A DNA stretch of 64,000 bases from Lomentospora prolificans (GCA_029532625.1 JARFXM010000003.1:3658001-3722000); one strand, 5' to 3'. Counted from the stretch's first letter, positions 47,477 to 60,187 are shown. Program-made: numbers and translations. Notes: generated by a model not told the origin, from the sequence alone.

Positions 47477-48310
47477 TTTCAAGTCGGTATGCGGTTAGAA
47501 GTAAGTGCCCGGATGGGAAAATCGGAAGTTACCCCACTATGACCCCGCGTCGTGTCGTGTCGAGCTTTAGAGCTAGTTGGGTAATAACTGACTTTATATG
47601 GGAAACGAAGAAACGGCAGTCTAAGAAAAAGATTGTGGAATAATCGACACGTCGTTCGCTCGGCTCTCTACCAAAAGCTGCGGAAGGGGTTGATTATGTG
47701 TAGGAGGGGTTTACGGTGCAAAATGGAGATGTCTCAACCACTAGAAGAGGGGTGTGGAGACAGACGGACGAGGTTGGGAGATTAATTCGCGATACTGCCC
47801 GTTTTGCCCGCATTTTAACACACGCCGAAGTTTCATGAATCACAAGTAAAAGCTGAGTAGCAAAGAAGTGGTAGGTGCGACTTCGGGGGTTTCCCATTTA
47901 GTCCAAACTGTACGCTTTCCTGCGCCATTTCACACTCCGCTTTGGATGCCGGGTTCTCTTGGCTTCGCCGCTTTTACAAAACGAAATCTTGGGTATTCCC
48001 AGAATCTTCATCGGACTTACCTCTTTTGATGAACGACCAAGTCAATTTTTGGACAAAGGTAGGGATTACGACGACAATGATTCTTGAGTAAAATTTGGCC
48101 CCTGGAATTTTGACACCTGGTAAGTATGGAAGGTTCAAGGTATTCCGACTTAGTCAGAGAAACAGAAAGAAGGTGCGATTGTAGAATGTTAAGCTAGAGG
48201 GAGCACGAAGGGACAGGCTCGGAATACGGTGCGGTGCCCGACTAAAACGAAAAGAATTGGGAAGGTACAATAGACCGAACCAGCTCGGAATGGCCCCAAA
48301 CTTTGCTCCA
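47477..48310. promoter_or_regulatory. ECT1 upstream region / MFS gene 3' flank
   Basis: 834 nt between two minus-strand genes. I see no coding frame or recognisable site to report. Confidence 0.4.
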
Positions 48311-50044
48311 CTACATTGCCGCCTTGCCCCTTGACTCGAACGGCATTATGAGCACAAGAAGGCCAGCCGCTATGAAAAGTGCGCCGCTTGTGTATACCGG
48401 GGCGGCGGTGTCGAGATCCGCAAACATGGCAACGATAGGCTTCGCCGTGTTAGTACGTGATGCTAGTAGTAACCAAAGGCCAAAAGAGGTAGGCTCCAGA
48501 ACTTACAGCCATGATACCAAAAATTCGATTACATGTGGCTGACAACGCATTGCCCGTCCCCCGTTGCGGCGTTGGGAAGAGTTCCGGCGTAAACCCGTAC
48601 AACACGGCGTACATGACGTTGCTGGTAAAGCTGAAGGCGCAATTCCATCCAAGAAGCGATTCGCTGTTTAGCGCCGTCGTGGAGCAGTAAAGGAAAACCC
48701 CAGTCAGGACGGTGCTGACCGACAGAGTGCCCTTCCTCCCGATGCGAGGCAATTCGATAAGCCAACCACCCAGCAGAGCGCCAGGGACGCCGAGAGTGGC
48801 AATGATGAGACTGTTCCGGTACGTAAGATAGGTGCTGCCGTCGCCAAAGTCTGCGCCTCTCGTGGCCTGTATGTACGGCAGGAAAGCGTTGTACAGGGGA
48901 TAACCCAGACCAATCAGTGCCCACACGATCATGATGAGACCTGTGCTTAGGCCGAGGCGACGAGACGAAAAGAGAACGCGGATATGGCTAAGGTCGAGCT
49001 TCTGGAGGTACCGCCTAACTGCTTCTGATGCGTCAGTTCGCGCGACGTAGCCTTCAGGTTCGCACGCCTTAAGGTCGTCGATCGTGAGGTTCGTTGTCTT
49101 GCCGTTGCGGCGGGCTACCTCGTGGACGATACGCACAGCCTCTTCGTCGCGGCCTTTGCCCATAAGGTACTTGGGCGACTCGAAAATTGTGAACAAAACG
49201 AATCGGATGAGGAACATGACGAGGGTCAGCCCTCCAACAGTGATGATGAAATATCTCCAGCCCATATTCTTACTCCTGGTGCAGTCTGTGTCTTCCTGTT
49301 GACAAGTAAGATTCCCGAGCAAGGGCCACGCGATGAGGGTCGCGATGACTTGTGCGACAGCCCAGTCAACTGACAGAACTGTGAGGAGGTACTGGTGGGA
49401 TGCTGGAAGGAATTCAAGAAAGATTGCCGAGTCGACGGGAAGATTGCCGCCTACACCAAACGACCAAAGAGCCGCAAAGACACCAATGGCAGCAAAGTTG
49501 GGGGCGCTCGCTGCCACAGTACCCCAGACTGCTGTGAGGCCCAGCGTCAAGTTGAAAGCCCATTTGCGGCCAAAGACATCACACCCGAAACCCCAAAACA
49601 TTGCACCGGCGAGAAGTCCGATGTTTTGTGAGAGAGTCAGGAGCGGAGGGCGGCCGGGCGAAAACTCATTCTTGATAGGGGTGAAGATTAGCGAAGTGAC
49701 AATGGGCCAAAGGTTGTCGCTCGCCCAACCAAAGCCGACCACGATGAAAAGCTGCCACTGGTACCATCCCATACCAATATCTTGGATCTGAACACTTAGG
49801 TCAAAGGATCGACCCATAAGATTAGGGATGCTACACTTCATGTGGGGACTGTTAAAGAAGCATCGCGGTCTTCACGTACCGCACGGTTAAGGACTCGCGC
49901 CTTCGCCTCGTAGACGGGATCCAAAGCGCCCTGTGGGATTATGGTATCTTCGTCTACGGTGGCATCGAGGCTGTCATTGCTTCCGATATGCTTATCGGGA
50001 ACGGGAAATTCCTCCTTTTTCCCGGCTTCAATGTCGGCACCCAT
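48311..50044 (-). CDS. MFS transporter, SV2/sugar-porter-like
   Basis: A 12-helix major facilitator in the plasma or an internal membrane; the substrate is unknown. Exons 50044-49880, 49787-48507 and 48439-48311 give 524 residues. After a ~55-residue acidic cytosolic N terminus the first helix is QWQLFIVVGFGWASDNLWPIV. The family marks are GCDVFGRKWAF (loop 2-3 motif), GVGGNLPVDSAIFLEFLP (helix 4), FESPKYLMGKGRDEEAV (after helix 6) and ELPRIGRKGTLS (loop 8-9). The GNLPVD and ESPKYL elements are typical of the SV2-like subgroup rather than true hexose carriers. The first intron's removal is required: reading through hits a stop just after DASLTVPT. The second intron has a TACTAAC branch only about 10 nt before its acceptor. 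Confidence 0.93.
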
Positions 50045-53000
50045 TGTTCTAGTTCAGAGAGGAGCTTGGTTGTGGTGCGATACAGAAAATGAAGTGATGT
50101 CTCTATGAAGATTGAGTTGGAGATAAGAGTATATGATCTTGATATTGCCACCGCCATGCCGAAGACACGTGCGTCTCGCTATATACAACTTGAGTGGGAA
50201 TGTTGGATAGATACGACGCAAAGTCTACGCGGGATTGGGAAGGTAGGATTTTGAGGCACAAGACGCCGTCACCGATAGCTATGGCGCAATTCGCAGGGTC
50301 CGCCTAATAGCTATGGCTATCATTGGGTGAAAGACGAGAACGGATATTCTGGCTGTTGATCAGCAGATGAGCTTGCCCGCATGGTGCCGGTCCCTTGGGG
50401 GGGTGCTACTGCACCTCTGCTATGCTTATAGCAAAAAGACGAGGAAATACGGTTGCGTCATGGCTTCATTAACAGCGCGGGGGACGCATGGGGAATGCAG
50501 TAGCTGGATCAAACAGGGAATAAGACATTCGGAGAAAGCTGCCTTTGTTGACCAATTCTTTCGCTCGATTCTGGTGTGCTCGGTTTCGGCCCAACTCTTA
50601 GGACCGAGTAGTCAGTCTCTGGTCGAGTTCTGACAAATTCGACTTTTTTTGCAGCAAGGGAGCGAGGTTGGTTGTGCAACATGGGATAGATATCGATCAA
50701 TTGAGGCCTTATTATTCCGTTGCATCCCACGCTAGTCCGGAGCCAGTTCCGGATGGCACGCTCGCGCCGTCCTAGGTTTTTTTTTTTTTTTTCACATTTC
50801 TTTCGGAGAATTGTGAAGATCAGTCTGCTTGGCTTCTGCCGTTGTGAGAGGTAGTTACATCGTCTTGTTGGGTGATAACCTTCAAGCATGTTCGAATTGG
50901 GGAGAAGAGACGGCTGGCACGCGCGCGGATGTTATCCTTTCTACCCTTGTCTATGGAGAGAACTCTCAAGCGCCGACTATCGCTTCCACAGCACTCGCAG
51001 TTTCAGTGTGATCCATATGGCAATCTTCAACACTCCTGAAGGATGGAGGCGGATTGTTAGTTATAGATGCATGTTTTGCCTTGCGTGATTCGCTCATCGT
51101 CCTTGTCCTCTCAATGCGGGACGTGGGGGTTCTGTGCGCCACCATGGGTTGTCTATATGCTTGCTCGTGATGATTTCTCTCTTTGGGAGAATCCGACCGA
51201 CGCAGTGCCGGGCGTCTCCTCGTGCTCTGTATCATTACTGACGTAAGTAATAAATCACACTTGAGCCCCAGGAATCGTAAGACGGGTGTTCTCTGCTCCC
51301 ACGGGTTGAGGCTGGTGACCAGTCTAGTTTTGGCATAACATTTGCTGGCTCCCAGTATCTACGATTACGCTGATCACAGTGTAAGCGACGCCTTGTGTCC
51401 TCTTTTAAGGAGGTCGCCAGCAGGTGGGGGCAGCTGTCTCAAGCCCGCAGGTGCCGCTTAGACTATTAATATGACATGTTAATATGACGAAGTTGAAAGC
51501 ATTACAGAGTAAAAGCAGCTCCAGACACGTGCTGAGCCGGAGCTATGATGCGGACGGCGACGTTTCACGCGGCTGCAATATATTGATGTAGTATGACGGC
51601 GGAAGCGAGCCCTAGGGATCTGACCGGATAGCAGATAAAGAATGCTGCTGTGACTTTTGGCGGCGGGACGTGCGACTGGATGAAGCGGAGAACCAGCCTT
51701 AGCCCGCGAATGGAATTCCAACATTGGCTGGTATCTACCAATGCATCGGCTGAAAAACTAGAACATGAGAATACTGCGGAGAGGGGAAAGACCCATGATG
51801 TTGGGAGTCGGACGAGGTAGATCGGCGGAGTGGCTCTTTCCAAAGGTATGGAAACGCAATCCCCAACGGGCGGGTGGACTTGGCAAGGAAGGGGTCACCG
51901 CAGATAATGACGGCTTCGATGTCTCCCGTGCTCATCATAGCGGGGATCACCGAGCCGGCGCCAGCCACGGACTCTTGGCTGGGCATGCCCTGATGGCACA
52001 GCCCATATATAAGCAACAGGGGCTTTTCTTCGAGAGCTTGGACTGTCCTTGAGGACTGCAGCGCCCCCCTAACATTTATGCTTCGGATTGGCCTCTTCCC
52101 ATTTATGCTTATTGCGCCATGGATATGGCGTACAAGGCTCGGGTTGAAGGATGTGTGTGTCTAGGTTTACAAGGATCTACGAACGATGACTGACTCAAGA
52201 TGAGACGATTGAGGAAGAGGAAAATTCTCAAGAGTGACGTGTAACTCGTCTTCCCCCCCCTTTATTTTCCTGCATTGTTCCAACCACATTCTCAAGCAAA
52301 GCAAAAGGGGCTCAGGCCCGAGGCGACTTTGGAGTCAGGTCCGAGACAGGTTAGAAAGTTTATTGCCTGTTTGTTCGCTGCTCCAGCCGACTGGATCTAT
52401 CCCCGCTTTCTTCTATCTAATCCTTCCTTGCATCGCGCGGACGAGGATTCTCGCCCTAGCTGGAAACTAGTTGTCCCAAAGTGCATTCCGGAAAAGGGGC
52501 GTGCGCCATACTGAAGCGAACCAACTTACTCCTCCATGAGCGTTGGAATGACGGCGTGGCGACAGAAAAGAACAGTCTAGATCGAAGGAGAAGGAATGGG
52601 GGGCTGATGGTTTGTCATGGTCTCTTTGGAAGAGGTAACCACTCGGGATGTAGGCTTGCGCATCCCCCAGGCCCTCTTGAGACAATGATTGACGGTGAGC
52701 AGGCACGAACGTGAGCGAGCCCGGGGACTGTCGGGGAGAATAGGGCATGGATAACATTACAGGGAAGACTTCTGATTATTGGGCCAGGGAACCTTGTAGT
52801 TTGACGATGGCGCGCGCTGTTCCTAGGAAGTTGAGATATCCCATGCTCACCTGTCACTGAGCGAGCGAACTGCTTTGAGAATGCTCATGAATCACTGTCT
52901 TTCGGTGGAAAGCCCAAAGTCGAGGGTGGAGGAGGCGGCAGACGGACAACTAAGACTCACAGGCGGCTTCAATCCATGGGTGGATTGTATTGGGCTTGGG

Positions 53001-54307
53001 CCAGTGTTTCTGATGCGTGAGAGCCTCCCTGAACCCAATTGATCAATATGACGGGACACTATTGATAGATGCAGGTGTAAACCGAAAGGTTGTTTCAAAG
53101 GGTCGTTCGGCCGTGTGCTGTATGGCCCCTGTGCCGCCCGGTGTGGGTGGGTAATATCACCGCGGTATTTGACTCTCGCCTGCTGTAAGAGTCTTGGGTG
53201 GATTCCATTGCCCAGTAAGAATGCGTCACCCAACTTCTGGGGAAAGTGCTCAGCGCCGTACGAGCCAACGAGGAACCAGAGCTGGCCCTGGACCAAGTGA
53301 GGATGTTCAGTAACTTCGGATGGTGGGCTTATTCCCCGTCGGATTCTTCTCCCTGTACTTCGATCGTGAGTACATCTATACCTGGCTCCAATGTACCCTT
53401 CACACTCGCATATTGATGTACATGGGTCAATCTATCCGTATTGATCCATTCATGGCCAGCATGCACCGCTCCACTCCCTCAGGTCCGCCGACGACTATTA
53501 CCGCCCGTTGATATTATCGCCAGACAGAGCTCAAGCGTTCTGTTGCCTCGTCTCGGAATATCTTCATACAAACCTCTCTCTTCTTGCTAGGCTATCCATC
53601 GGAGATAACCGACTTTAAATTGGATCGAATGCGTTATACTTGTAATAACATTCTTTTCCCCACGTAACGTTGTCAAGGCGAAATTATAGTCATTTCCAGT
53701 CCTTCTCCACTCATTGACATTAACGCGACCTCAATTTTTTCCTCCGCCCTATTATCTCATCTCCCACCCCCTCCGCCGTCTCTCCTCCGTGGTCCGGAAC
53801 CCACCTTTCAAAGACTCGACGTCGCGTTTGCGCCTTGCCTGACTCCATTCCAAGAGCCACTGCCTGCACCGTCGCGTCCCTGTCCATTGTCCTGAGGCGA
53901 TCCGCGCCATCCTCCCTGATAGATCCGACATCAATTAATATCCCTCGATTGCTTCCCCACGAACCCCTAGTCCATTTGCGCATAACTGACGAGCCTTAAA
54001 GAGGGGATGTGTACTGGGCAGAGGCGAGACGGTCTGCCAAACGAACCCGTGAATTCATCACGCATCTCCCGTCTTGTCCCTTCCCACGACCCGCGACCTG
54101 CTCGCCAGACCCCCCCAAGACGGAAAAGTTGAAAATTTCCCACGATCCCAAAGGAGAAAACGTAACGGGATCGAGGACTCGGAAAAGGCAACGACTGCAT
54201 CGACACCCAGCAACGAGCAGGAAGAAAAAGCTACTGCCAGCACCCAACCATAAGGGGATCGGCCCATAGGCGGCCCTTCCATTTCCACTTTGAACGCATG
54301 ACCTCGC
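50045..54307. other. 4.3-kb gene-poor divergent intergenic region
   Basis: This separates the MFS gene (-) from the unrecognised gene (+). Frames such as 50509-50889, 51735-52016 and 52892-53296 overlap others, and none shows a family resemblance. A T run of 16 lies at 50777-50792. The last ~600 nt are C/T-rich and probably contain the promoter and leader of the downstream gene. Confidence 0.5.
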
Positions 54308-55715
54308 GTGTTCAACAGCAACGACGCGAACCTCTTAACCCGGCTTTGTACTCGTCTTAATATCGGAAGCATGATGCCCAAATCTGCCTCTGCAACCCAG
54401 AGTGCTTTCGCTTTCTTTGGCTCCTCCTCAACTAAATCTCGACCTGGTACCTCCTCCGGCGAATCGATTCAGCAGCAGACCACCAACGGCTTTAACGTCC
54501 CGCCTAATGTACTTACGAAGGACCGCAAGGGTTCCTTTCCACGCAAGACCTCTTTCTCTAGCCCTACGAAATCTAAGAAGCGATCCGGCTCCTCAAGCAG
54601 CGCCGGCGCGAGGAGCGGCGGCAGCGGTAGTTTTGTGACGGACAGCACCGCGCCGCCGGCGTTACCAGACTTTGCACTTGCCGCTGCGGCCAAGCTGAGT
54701 AGAGACACGGAAGCTGTTTCCATGACGCCCATAACGGGTGATAGCTTCTCGAGGATACTGGGGAGGACGGCACCCACGACGACTGGGTTCAACACTGGCG
54801 GTCTGACGCCTGTGCCGCCGCCAGGACAGATGTGGCAAGGCGAGGGAGCCATTATGCATAGGAATATGAGGGAGATTGCGAGGAAGAGGATGTACACGTT
54901 GGACTATCTTAGGAAGGCGTACGTTTTCTTCAGCGGCCCAATCAAATCCCAACCGCCGGCTTCGACACTCGGCAATACTGACGATTTCTTCTAGACACGA
55001 GGGCCAAGTATTCTGGTTCAACACATACATGTTCGACCGACCGAGCCAAACTCGAATGTCCGCCTTACAAGCCCAGCGACTCGCTCGACGAGCGACAAAC
55101 TATCTTCTCCTCGGCCTCTCCCTCCCTAACGTCATCGACCTGAACTCCTCTACCCCCCTCGAATTCCTACGCAGTTTCAACGCGCTTCTATCCGAATTCG
55201 ACTCCTTTCAGCAGCTTCACGGCGAGGCAGGCAGTAGTGGCTCCCTCTCCCGCGCCCGTCTCCCACAAATGTTCCGCCGTGGAACCGGGAGCAAAGGCCG
55301 TCGGAGCAGTGCCGCCGCCGAAGCTGCCCTTTACCCAGCCGATACAGACGGCGGCGTCAACGCTGCCGCGGCGCCTTCGACCCTCATAAACTTTGCCGGT
55401 TCCGAGGCGGAACTCCTCCCCGGCGAGACCTACACATATCTCCTAACACCCGCGTTACCCTTCGACCCGGACTACCACGAGACGTTTGCGACGCTGTGCG
55501 ACGCTTTAATCGATTGCTACAAGAGGGTGTTGAGCCTAATCCCGACGCCTAGAGAGTTCTCAACACCGGTGGCGGAACAGTTCGCCAAGGTGGATACCAA
55601 GGTGCGCAAGCTCATCATACAGGGCGCCGTCAAAGAGTTTGAGGAGAACAGCAAGATGCATGTCAAGATGGAATTGGCGAACATCACAAAGGTGGTACTA
55701 GGTGGGCTGATGTAA
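54308..55715 (+). CDS. unrecognised protein with Ser-rich N terminus and a conserved-looking C-terminal domain
   Basis: I do not recognise the family. Exons 54308-54918 and 54995-55715 give 443 residues; an alternative ATG at 54374 (MPKSASATQ) gives 421 and looks a more natural start. Residues ~20-170 are Ser/Thr/Pro/Gly-rich and basic (FPRKTSFSSPTKSKKRS), probably disordered and phosphorylated. From about 185 (MHRNMREIARKRMYTLDYLRKAHEGQVFWFNTYMFDR) it is ordered, with helical stretches, an Arg/Gly/Ser insert (~285-310), then YTYLLTPALPFDPDYHETFATLCDALIDCYKRVLSLIP and a final amphipathic helix (KVRKLIIQGAVKEFEENSKMHVKMELANI). The 76-nt intron joins YLRK-A-HEGQVFW without frame loss. No signal peptide or membrane helix is seen. 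Codon use and intron placement support a real gene. Confidence 0.75.
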
Positions 55716-57587
55716 ATAATTTGTCGGTGGGGGGGGAGGGGAACCACCAAAAGGATTTGAATGAGGTGTATGGGATTGTTTTTCACTTTATGAGCATTGG
55801 GTCGGATGTTGGGACGGGTGCTTCTTCGCCTGCGCAAATACCTTTGGACATTTTTCCTTTCTTGTTTTTTTTTTTTAGACGTTGGAACACATTATACATG
55901 TATCATGGCGGAGTTCTCTTTTTCACGAACGTCATCTAAACGCAACGAGGTCGCTTGGAAGGCCCATGGCATGCGTCTTGCCGTCTACGGAGAGGCCATA
56001 AGGGGGAAAGGAGGGCGCATCGAGGTCTAAAATTTGAGCTTATTTCTCTGTATATCCCTTCGTACTACTTTATTTATTCAACATAGTATACTCGGAGTAG
56101 CACTAGCACTCCGTCCTTTTCGACAACCTTCCTAGCTCATGGCCACAATGGTAGCTAAAAAGTAGAATACTTCGCACTTCATCAGATACTGTGTAACACT
56201 AGGTCGTCATTGGGCATCCTTTGGATTGCCTCAGTGCTTGACTCTATGAATTGATCATCATTGAACGTACGAGCGTCGATCGAGGCTAGGATGGCCAGGT
56301 GGCTCTAATGCTGGGGGCTTCGGGGCAGGGAAAACCTCCCACGAGGTTCAGAGTTTAGGTCTGCCCTCTGGCACCCCAACCTCCAGAGCCAGCCTGAGCT
56401 GGGATATGTCGGACGACTTGTAGCCAAACACGCCAAAAAAAAAAAAAAAAAAAAAAAAAAAAGTGATCATTTCATACCCCCTCGCACCAAGAATAAGCCC
56501 CATCGAGTAACTCGGCACCGTGATGATGTCCGAGCAATCGCATACCTATTCAACCTCGACAACGAAATCCTCCAAGCGCGAAACCCATGCGTTCCCAGCA
56601 CTAGACGCTCTAAACGTCCGTCCCACCACCGAGGAATCCACCCGTCCGACCTCATAGCTCCGACCAAGGGCCCCAAGAGACGCAGTAAACACAGGGACTC
56701 ATATCTTCGTCCCGGAAGCGTGCCGCTACATCCCCAGTTCCCAGAGGACAGAAAGGAAGAACAGAGAAGACGCAACGATTTAGCAGTGGATCGGGGCTAG
56801 AATCGTCAGACAAAAGAACAGGTTCCTTCGCAGAGGTCAGTCGCAGTGCTTCTATGGCGACGCGTTTCCGCCGTCCCAAAATCCTGGTAGGGATAAGGGC
56901 TTTGTCCGGGGACTTTCTCCCGAAGCGTTCAGTCAGGGGGAGACAAACGCTCTCGAAGGGGCAGATGTCTCTGTTTGTGAGCTTCGATAGCGATCTTTTG
57001 GGCGAGGGGGATGAAATGATGAGAAGGAGAAAGAAGGAAAGGAAAGAAACCAAGCTCAGTGGTGAAAATTTTATTTTTATGGGTGGGGCTCAGTACCGTA
57101 GGCGTGTGCTTAGTGGACATTTCGGGGTGGCTTTAGGCACTGGCCAGCCTGAGCTGGGAGCTACTCGGCGAGCCAATCAGCGTCGGAGCCTAGATTTTCT
57201 CGACGCCAGCCTTCTTGCCTAGTGTTCAGCACCTCCATCGTCTTCGAGCTCAAATCCAGCGAACTTCGTCGCATCTGGCAGCCCGTGTTGCTTTACCCCC
57301 CCTTCTTTAACCGACTCTGGACTTTTTTCGAATTGATTCCGCTACAGGTTCAGGAGCCAAACTGAGCCGGAATACTCACACTCCCAGGTCGCCTCGAGCA
57401 CCTTCCTTGGCCCAACCCTCCATTTTTTGTATGTGCCTTGCTGCTTCCGTCCCACCGCCACATTCCCCTTCATGGCCTGACAATTACCTAGACCCGATTC
57501 TCTCTTGAGCTCTTCTCTCCGAGCTTTGTCGACCCCACCGCCACCGCTTCCCACAACCGGCCGCTCTCAAAATCATCACAGCCCAAC
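55716..57587. promoter_or_regulatory. RAE1 upstream region with poly(A) tract
   Basis: 1.9 kb between two plus-strand genes. It contains a 28-A run at 56435-56462 preceded by a possible short-element body, and a 17-base word shared by 56388-56404 and 57143-57159. No supported gene; minus-strand frames at 56467-57053 overlap each other and show no family. Confidence 0.45.
56435..56462 (+). repeat. poly(A) tract of 28
   Basis: Twenty-eight A residues end a stretch that has weak RNA polymerase III A-box-like (near 56293) and B-box-like (near 56345) words. This could be a SINE-like insertion in plus orientation, or a simple repeat. Confidence 0.5.
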
Positions 57588-58752
57588 ATGGCAGGCCTTT
57601 TCGGTTCATCCTCAACAACGAGCACGACGCCAAACCAGACCCTCGGCGACCTCTCCAAGGACGTCGCGCTCTCGAATCCCCCCGAGGATAGTGTCTCCGA
57701 CATCGCCTTCTCGCCCGCGCAGGGAAATACCGACTTCCTCGCCGTATCGAGCTGGGACAAGAAGGTCCGCATCTACGAAATCGCCGGCAACGGCCAGAGC
57801 GAAGGCCGCCATGTCTACGAACACGGCGGCCCCGTCTTCAACGTCGACTTCTCCAAGGACGGCACCAAGATCGTTTCCGGTGGCGCCGACAACCAGGTCA
57901 AGGTGTGCGATCTGGCCAGCACGCAGACGGCCCAGGTCGGCGCCCACGACCAGCCCGTGCGATGCGTGCGCTTTTTCGAGTCGGGCGGCGGCCCCATGGT
58001 CGTGTCTGGATCCTGGGACAAGACGGTCAAGTACTGGGATCTCAGGCAGCAACAGCCCGCTGCTCAGATCCAGTGCCAGGAACGCGTCTATACGATGGAT
58101 GTCAAGGATAACCTGCTCGTCCTCGGCACTGCTGATCGCTATATCAACGTGATCGACTTGAAGAACCCCACCAAGTTTTACAAGACCCTTCAGAGCCCGC
58201 TCAAGTGGCAGACAAAGGTAGTCAGCTGTTTTACGGACTCGGCTGGTTTTGCCATTGGCAGCATCGAGGGCCGTTGCGCCATCCAATACGTCGAGGATAA
58301 GGACAGCGGGTAAGTTTTCGTCCCTTAGCTCCTCACACTCTCGGATATCACCCCTTGTACTCTCTCGCAGGCTCTAACATTCTTTCCCTCACAGATCCAA
58401 CTTCTCCTTCAAGTGCCATCGTGACCCCGTCCAAAACAACGTCGTTACCGTCCACGCCGTAAACGACATCTCCTTCCACCCTGTCTACGGCACCTTTAGC
58501 ACCGCCGGCTCCGACGGAACCTTCCACTTCTGGGACAAGGATGCCAAGCACCGTCTCAAAGGCTACCCCAACGTCGGCGGTAGCATCGTCGCCACGACCT
58601 TTAACAAAACCGGAAACATCTTCGCCTACGCCGTATCCTACGACTGGAGCAAGGGCTACCAGCACAACACTTCGCAGTACCCCATCAAGGTCATGCTCCA
58701 CCCGGTCGACGCCGACGAGTGTAAGCCTAGGCCGGCCGTTAAGAAGCGGTGA
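57588..58752 (+). CDS. RAE1: mRNA export factor Rae1/Gle2 (WD40 protein)
   Basis: Seven-bladed WD40 propeller that docks at the nuclear pore on the GLEBS motif of Nup98/Nup116-type nucleoporins and aids mRNA export. Exons 57588-58309 and 58395-58752 give 359 residues, the family norm. The start MAGLFGSSSTTSTTPNQ leads to VALSNPPEDSVSDIAFSP. Blades are marked by SSWDKKVRIYEI, SGGADNQVKVCDL, SGSWDKTVKYWDL and, in the second exon, STAGSDGTFHFWDKDAK. Diagnostic segments are FAIGSIEGRCAIQYVE and FAYAVSYDWSKGYQHN, followed by the basic end KPRPAVKKR. The 85-nt intron splits the Gly-Ser codon pair before SNFSFKCHRD. NUP85 in this window works at the same structure but is 46 kb away. Confidence 0.95.
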
Positions 58753-59550
58753 AGTACCGGAGAGCGCGTAGTCGTAGAAAGACGGCAAGAGGAGGGGGAG
58801 GGAGACCATGGGTTATTGCTTTGGCGTTGGGACGTCTTTTTTATGTTATCTTGTTTTTTACGTCTGTTAATCTTTGCAGAGAGGAGAACAAGAGAAAGCG
58901 GGAGGCTGAGGGTCGAGCTGGCAACCCCTGGCCATACATGTCCGGCAAGCCGAAGTCCGAGAACGGCATATACCCAGGAGAATCGGATAAGAGTCAAAGA
59001 GTGATGCCAGCCAGGAATTACTGCAGCAGGGCTTGTTCCGCCGTTGGTTAGAATGGTTCCTGTTCTCATCAAGATACTACCGGGTTGCGACGACGAAGAT
59101 TGATTATGAGGAAGATGCCATAGGATGTTGAATTTTGACCGCTGGAAATGTAGTCATAGAATAAGTAGTTCTCGACGGCTGCGACCTCTTCGGGTCGCGT
59201 CGCGCATTAAAAAAAAAGAAAGTACAAAAAAGGCAACAGAGCCCGTTTTCCTTATCCCCGTTCCATTTGCCAAGGATTTTCTCCAAAGGCCCATCAGTAT
59301 TTTTGATCATCAGCCTTAAAACGTAACATTGAAATCACAGAGCCGCATCATTGTCCAAGGAAAAACATGCCACACGAATGTGGGCCCCAAATCCGACATG
59401 TAGCCTCTGTCCACCAGCTACCCTAAAGCCCATGTGAGTCCTGGGAACCTCATCAATGCACTTCCTCGGCAACGGCAGTCGCACCTAGTCGCTATCCGAT
59501 TGACGGCAAGTCTGGAAGCCTGGCCCCATATGCTCAGCACAACAACTAAG
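58753..59550. terminator. convergent 3' region between RAE1 and the small mitochondrial gene
   Basis: 798 nt between converging stop codons, containing the RAE1 3' flank. An A run lies at 59209-59217. No supported gene. Confidence 0.4.
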
Positions 59551-60187
59551 CTAAGCGGAGGCAGATTTAAGGGCAACCTCGTCAACGTCGAGATGCTCAA
59601 GACTCGCGATCGAGGGGTCCGAGTTCTTGAGATCCCTTGCCACGAAGTGGACCTCAGGAGCAGTAGTGGAGAAATCTCGCGCCGGCGCCGGAGTCTGCTG
59701 CTGAGTGTTCCTCTGGGGGTTAAAGAGGATTGGGACGGGCGTGCGCCGTTCGACCGAGGCACTGGAAGTCTGGCTGGGGAAGGTGACGATATTGGGTTGA
59801 TGTGGGGCAGGCACGTGTTTAGTCATGAGGTGACGACTATGGGAATGAACCTAAATTGGGAATGTGGTCAGTCGGAGCTGAAGCGGGCCCGTTTTCGCGG
59901 GAAGTATTCGAGAAGCGATGCAAGAAGCCGAGGGAATGGGGATGGGTGAATTGGGGTTTACCGATGCGATGCCGGTGGACGTTGCGCCGATTGTATTTGG
60001 GGGGTTCTTCCTCGGTCTTTTCTGGACTTACATCAGACTGAGCATCGGGAATGCGAGGCCGGCGGTTACGAAGGAGCTCGGCGTATTTGGGAGCCAAGGA
60101 AGCATGGGGAGCCTCGACGACGGGACGACTAGCAGTCGATGCAATAGACCGGCTGATCTTGGAAACGGGGGTACCAACTCTCGACAT
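59551..60187 (-). CDS. small probable mitochondrial protein, family not recognised
   Basis: Two exons, 60187-60032 and 59850-59551, give 151 residues. The 182-nt intron has donor GTAAGT and a CAATTTAG acceptor with a CTGAC branch-like word, and is phase 0. The N terminus (MSRVGTPVSKISRSIASTASRPVV) lacks acidic residues for 24 positions and is rich in Ser/Arg, which fits a mitochondrial presequence. YAELLRNRRPRIPDAQSD follows. The C-terminal part ARDFSTTAPEVHFVARDLKNSDPSIASLEHLDVDEVALKSASA is acidic. I do not recognise a domain. The exon-2 start is the weakest point: other acceptors such as CCCCAG nearer 59797 exist but do not keep frame. The antisense frame 59434-59949 is a shadow alternative. 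Confidence 0.45.

Noticed and set aside
27342..50044. Possible metabolic gene cluster (acyl-CoA dehydrogenase, amine oxidase, aminotransferase, MFS transporter)
   Set aside because: The genes are separated by housekeeping genes (ATG2, ECT1), there is no backbone enzyme such as a PKS, NRPS or terpene synthase, and no pathway regulator.
57612..58286. 224-codon minus-strand frame
   Set aside because: Antisense shadow of RAE1 exon 1.
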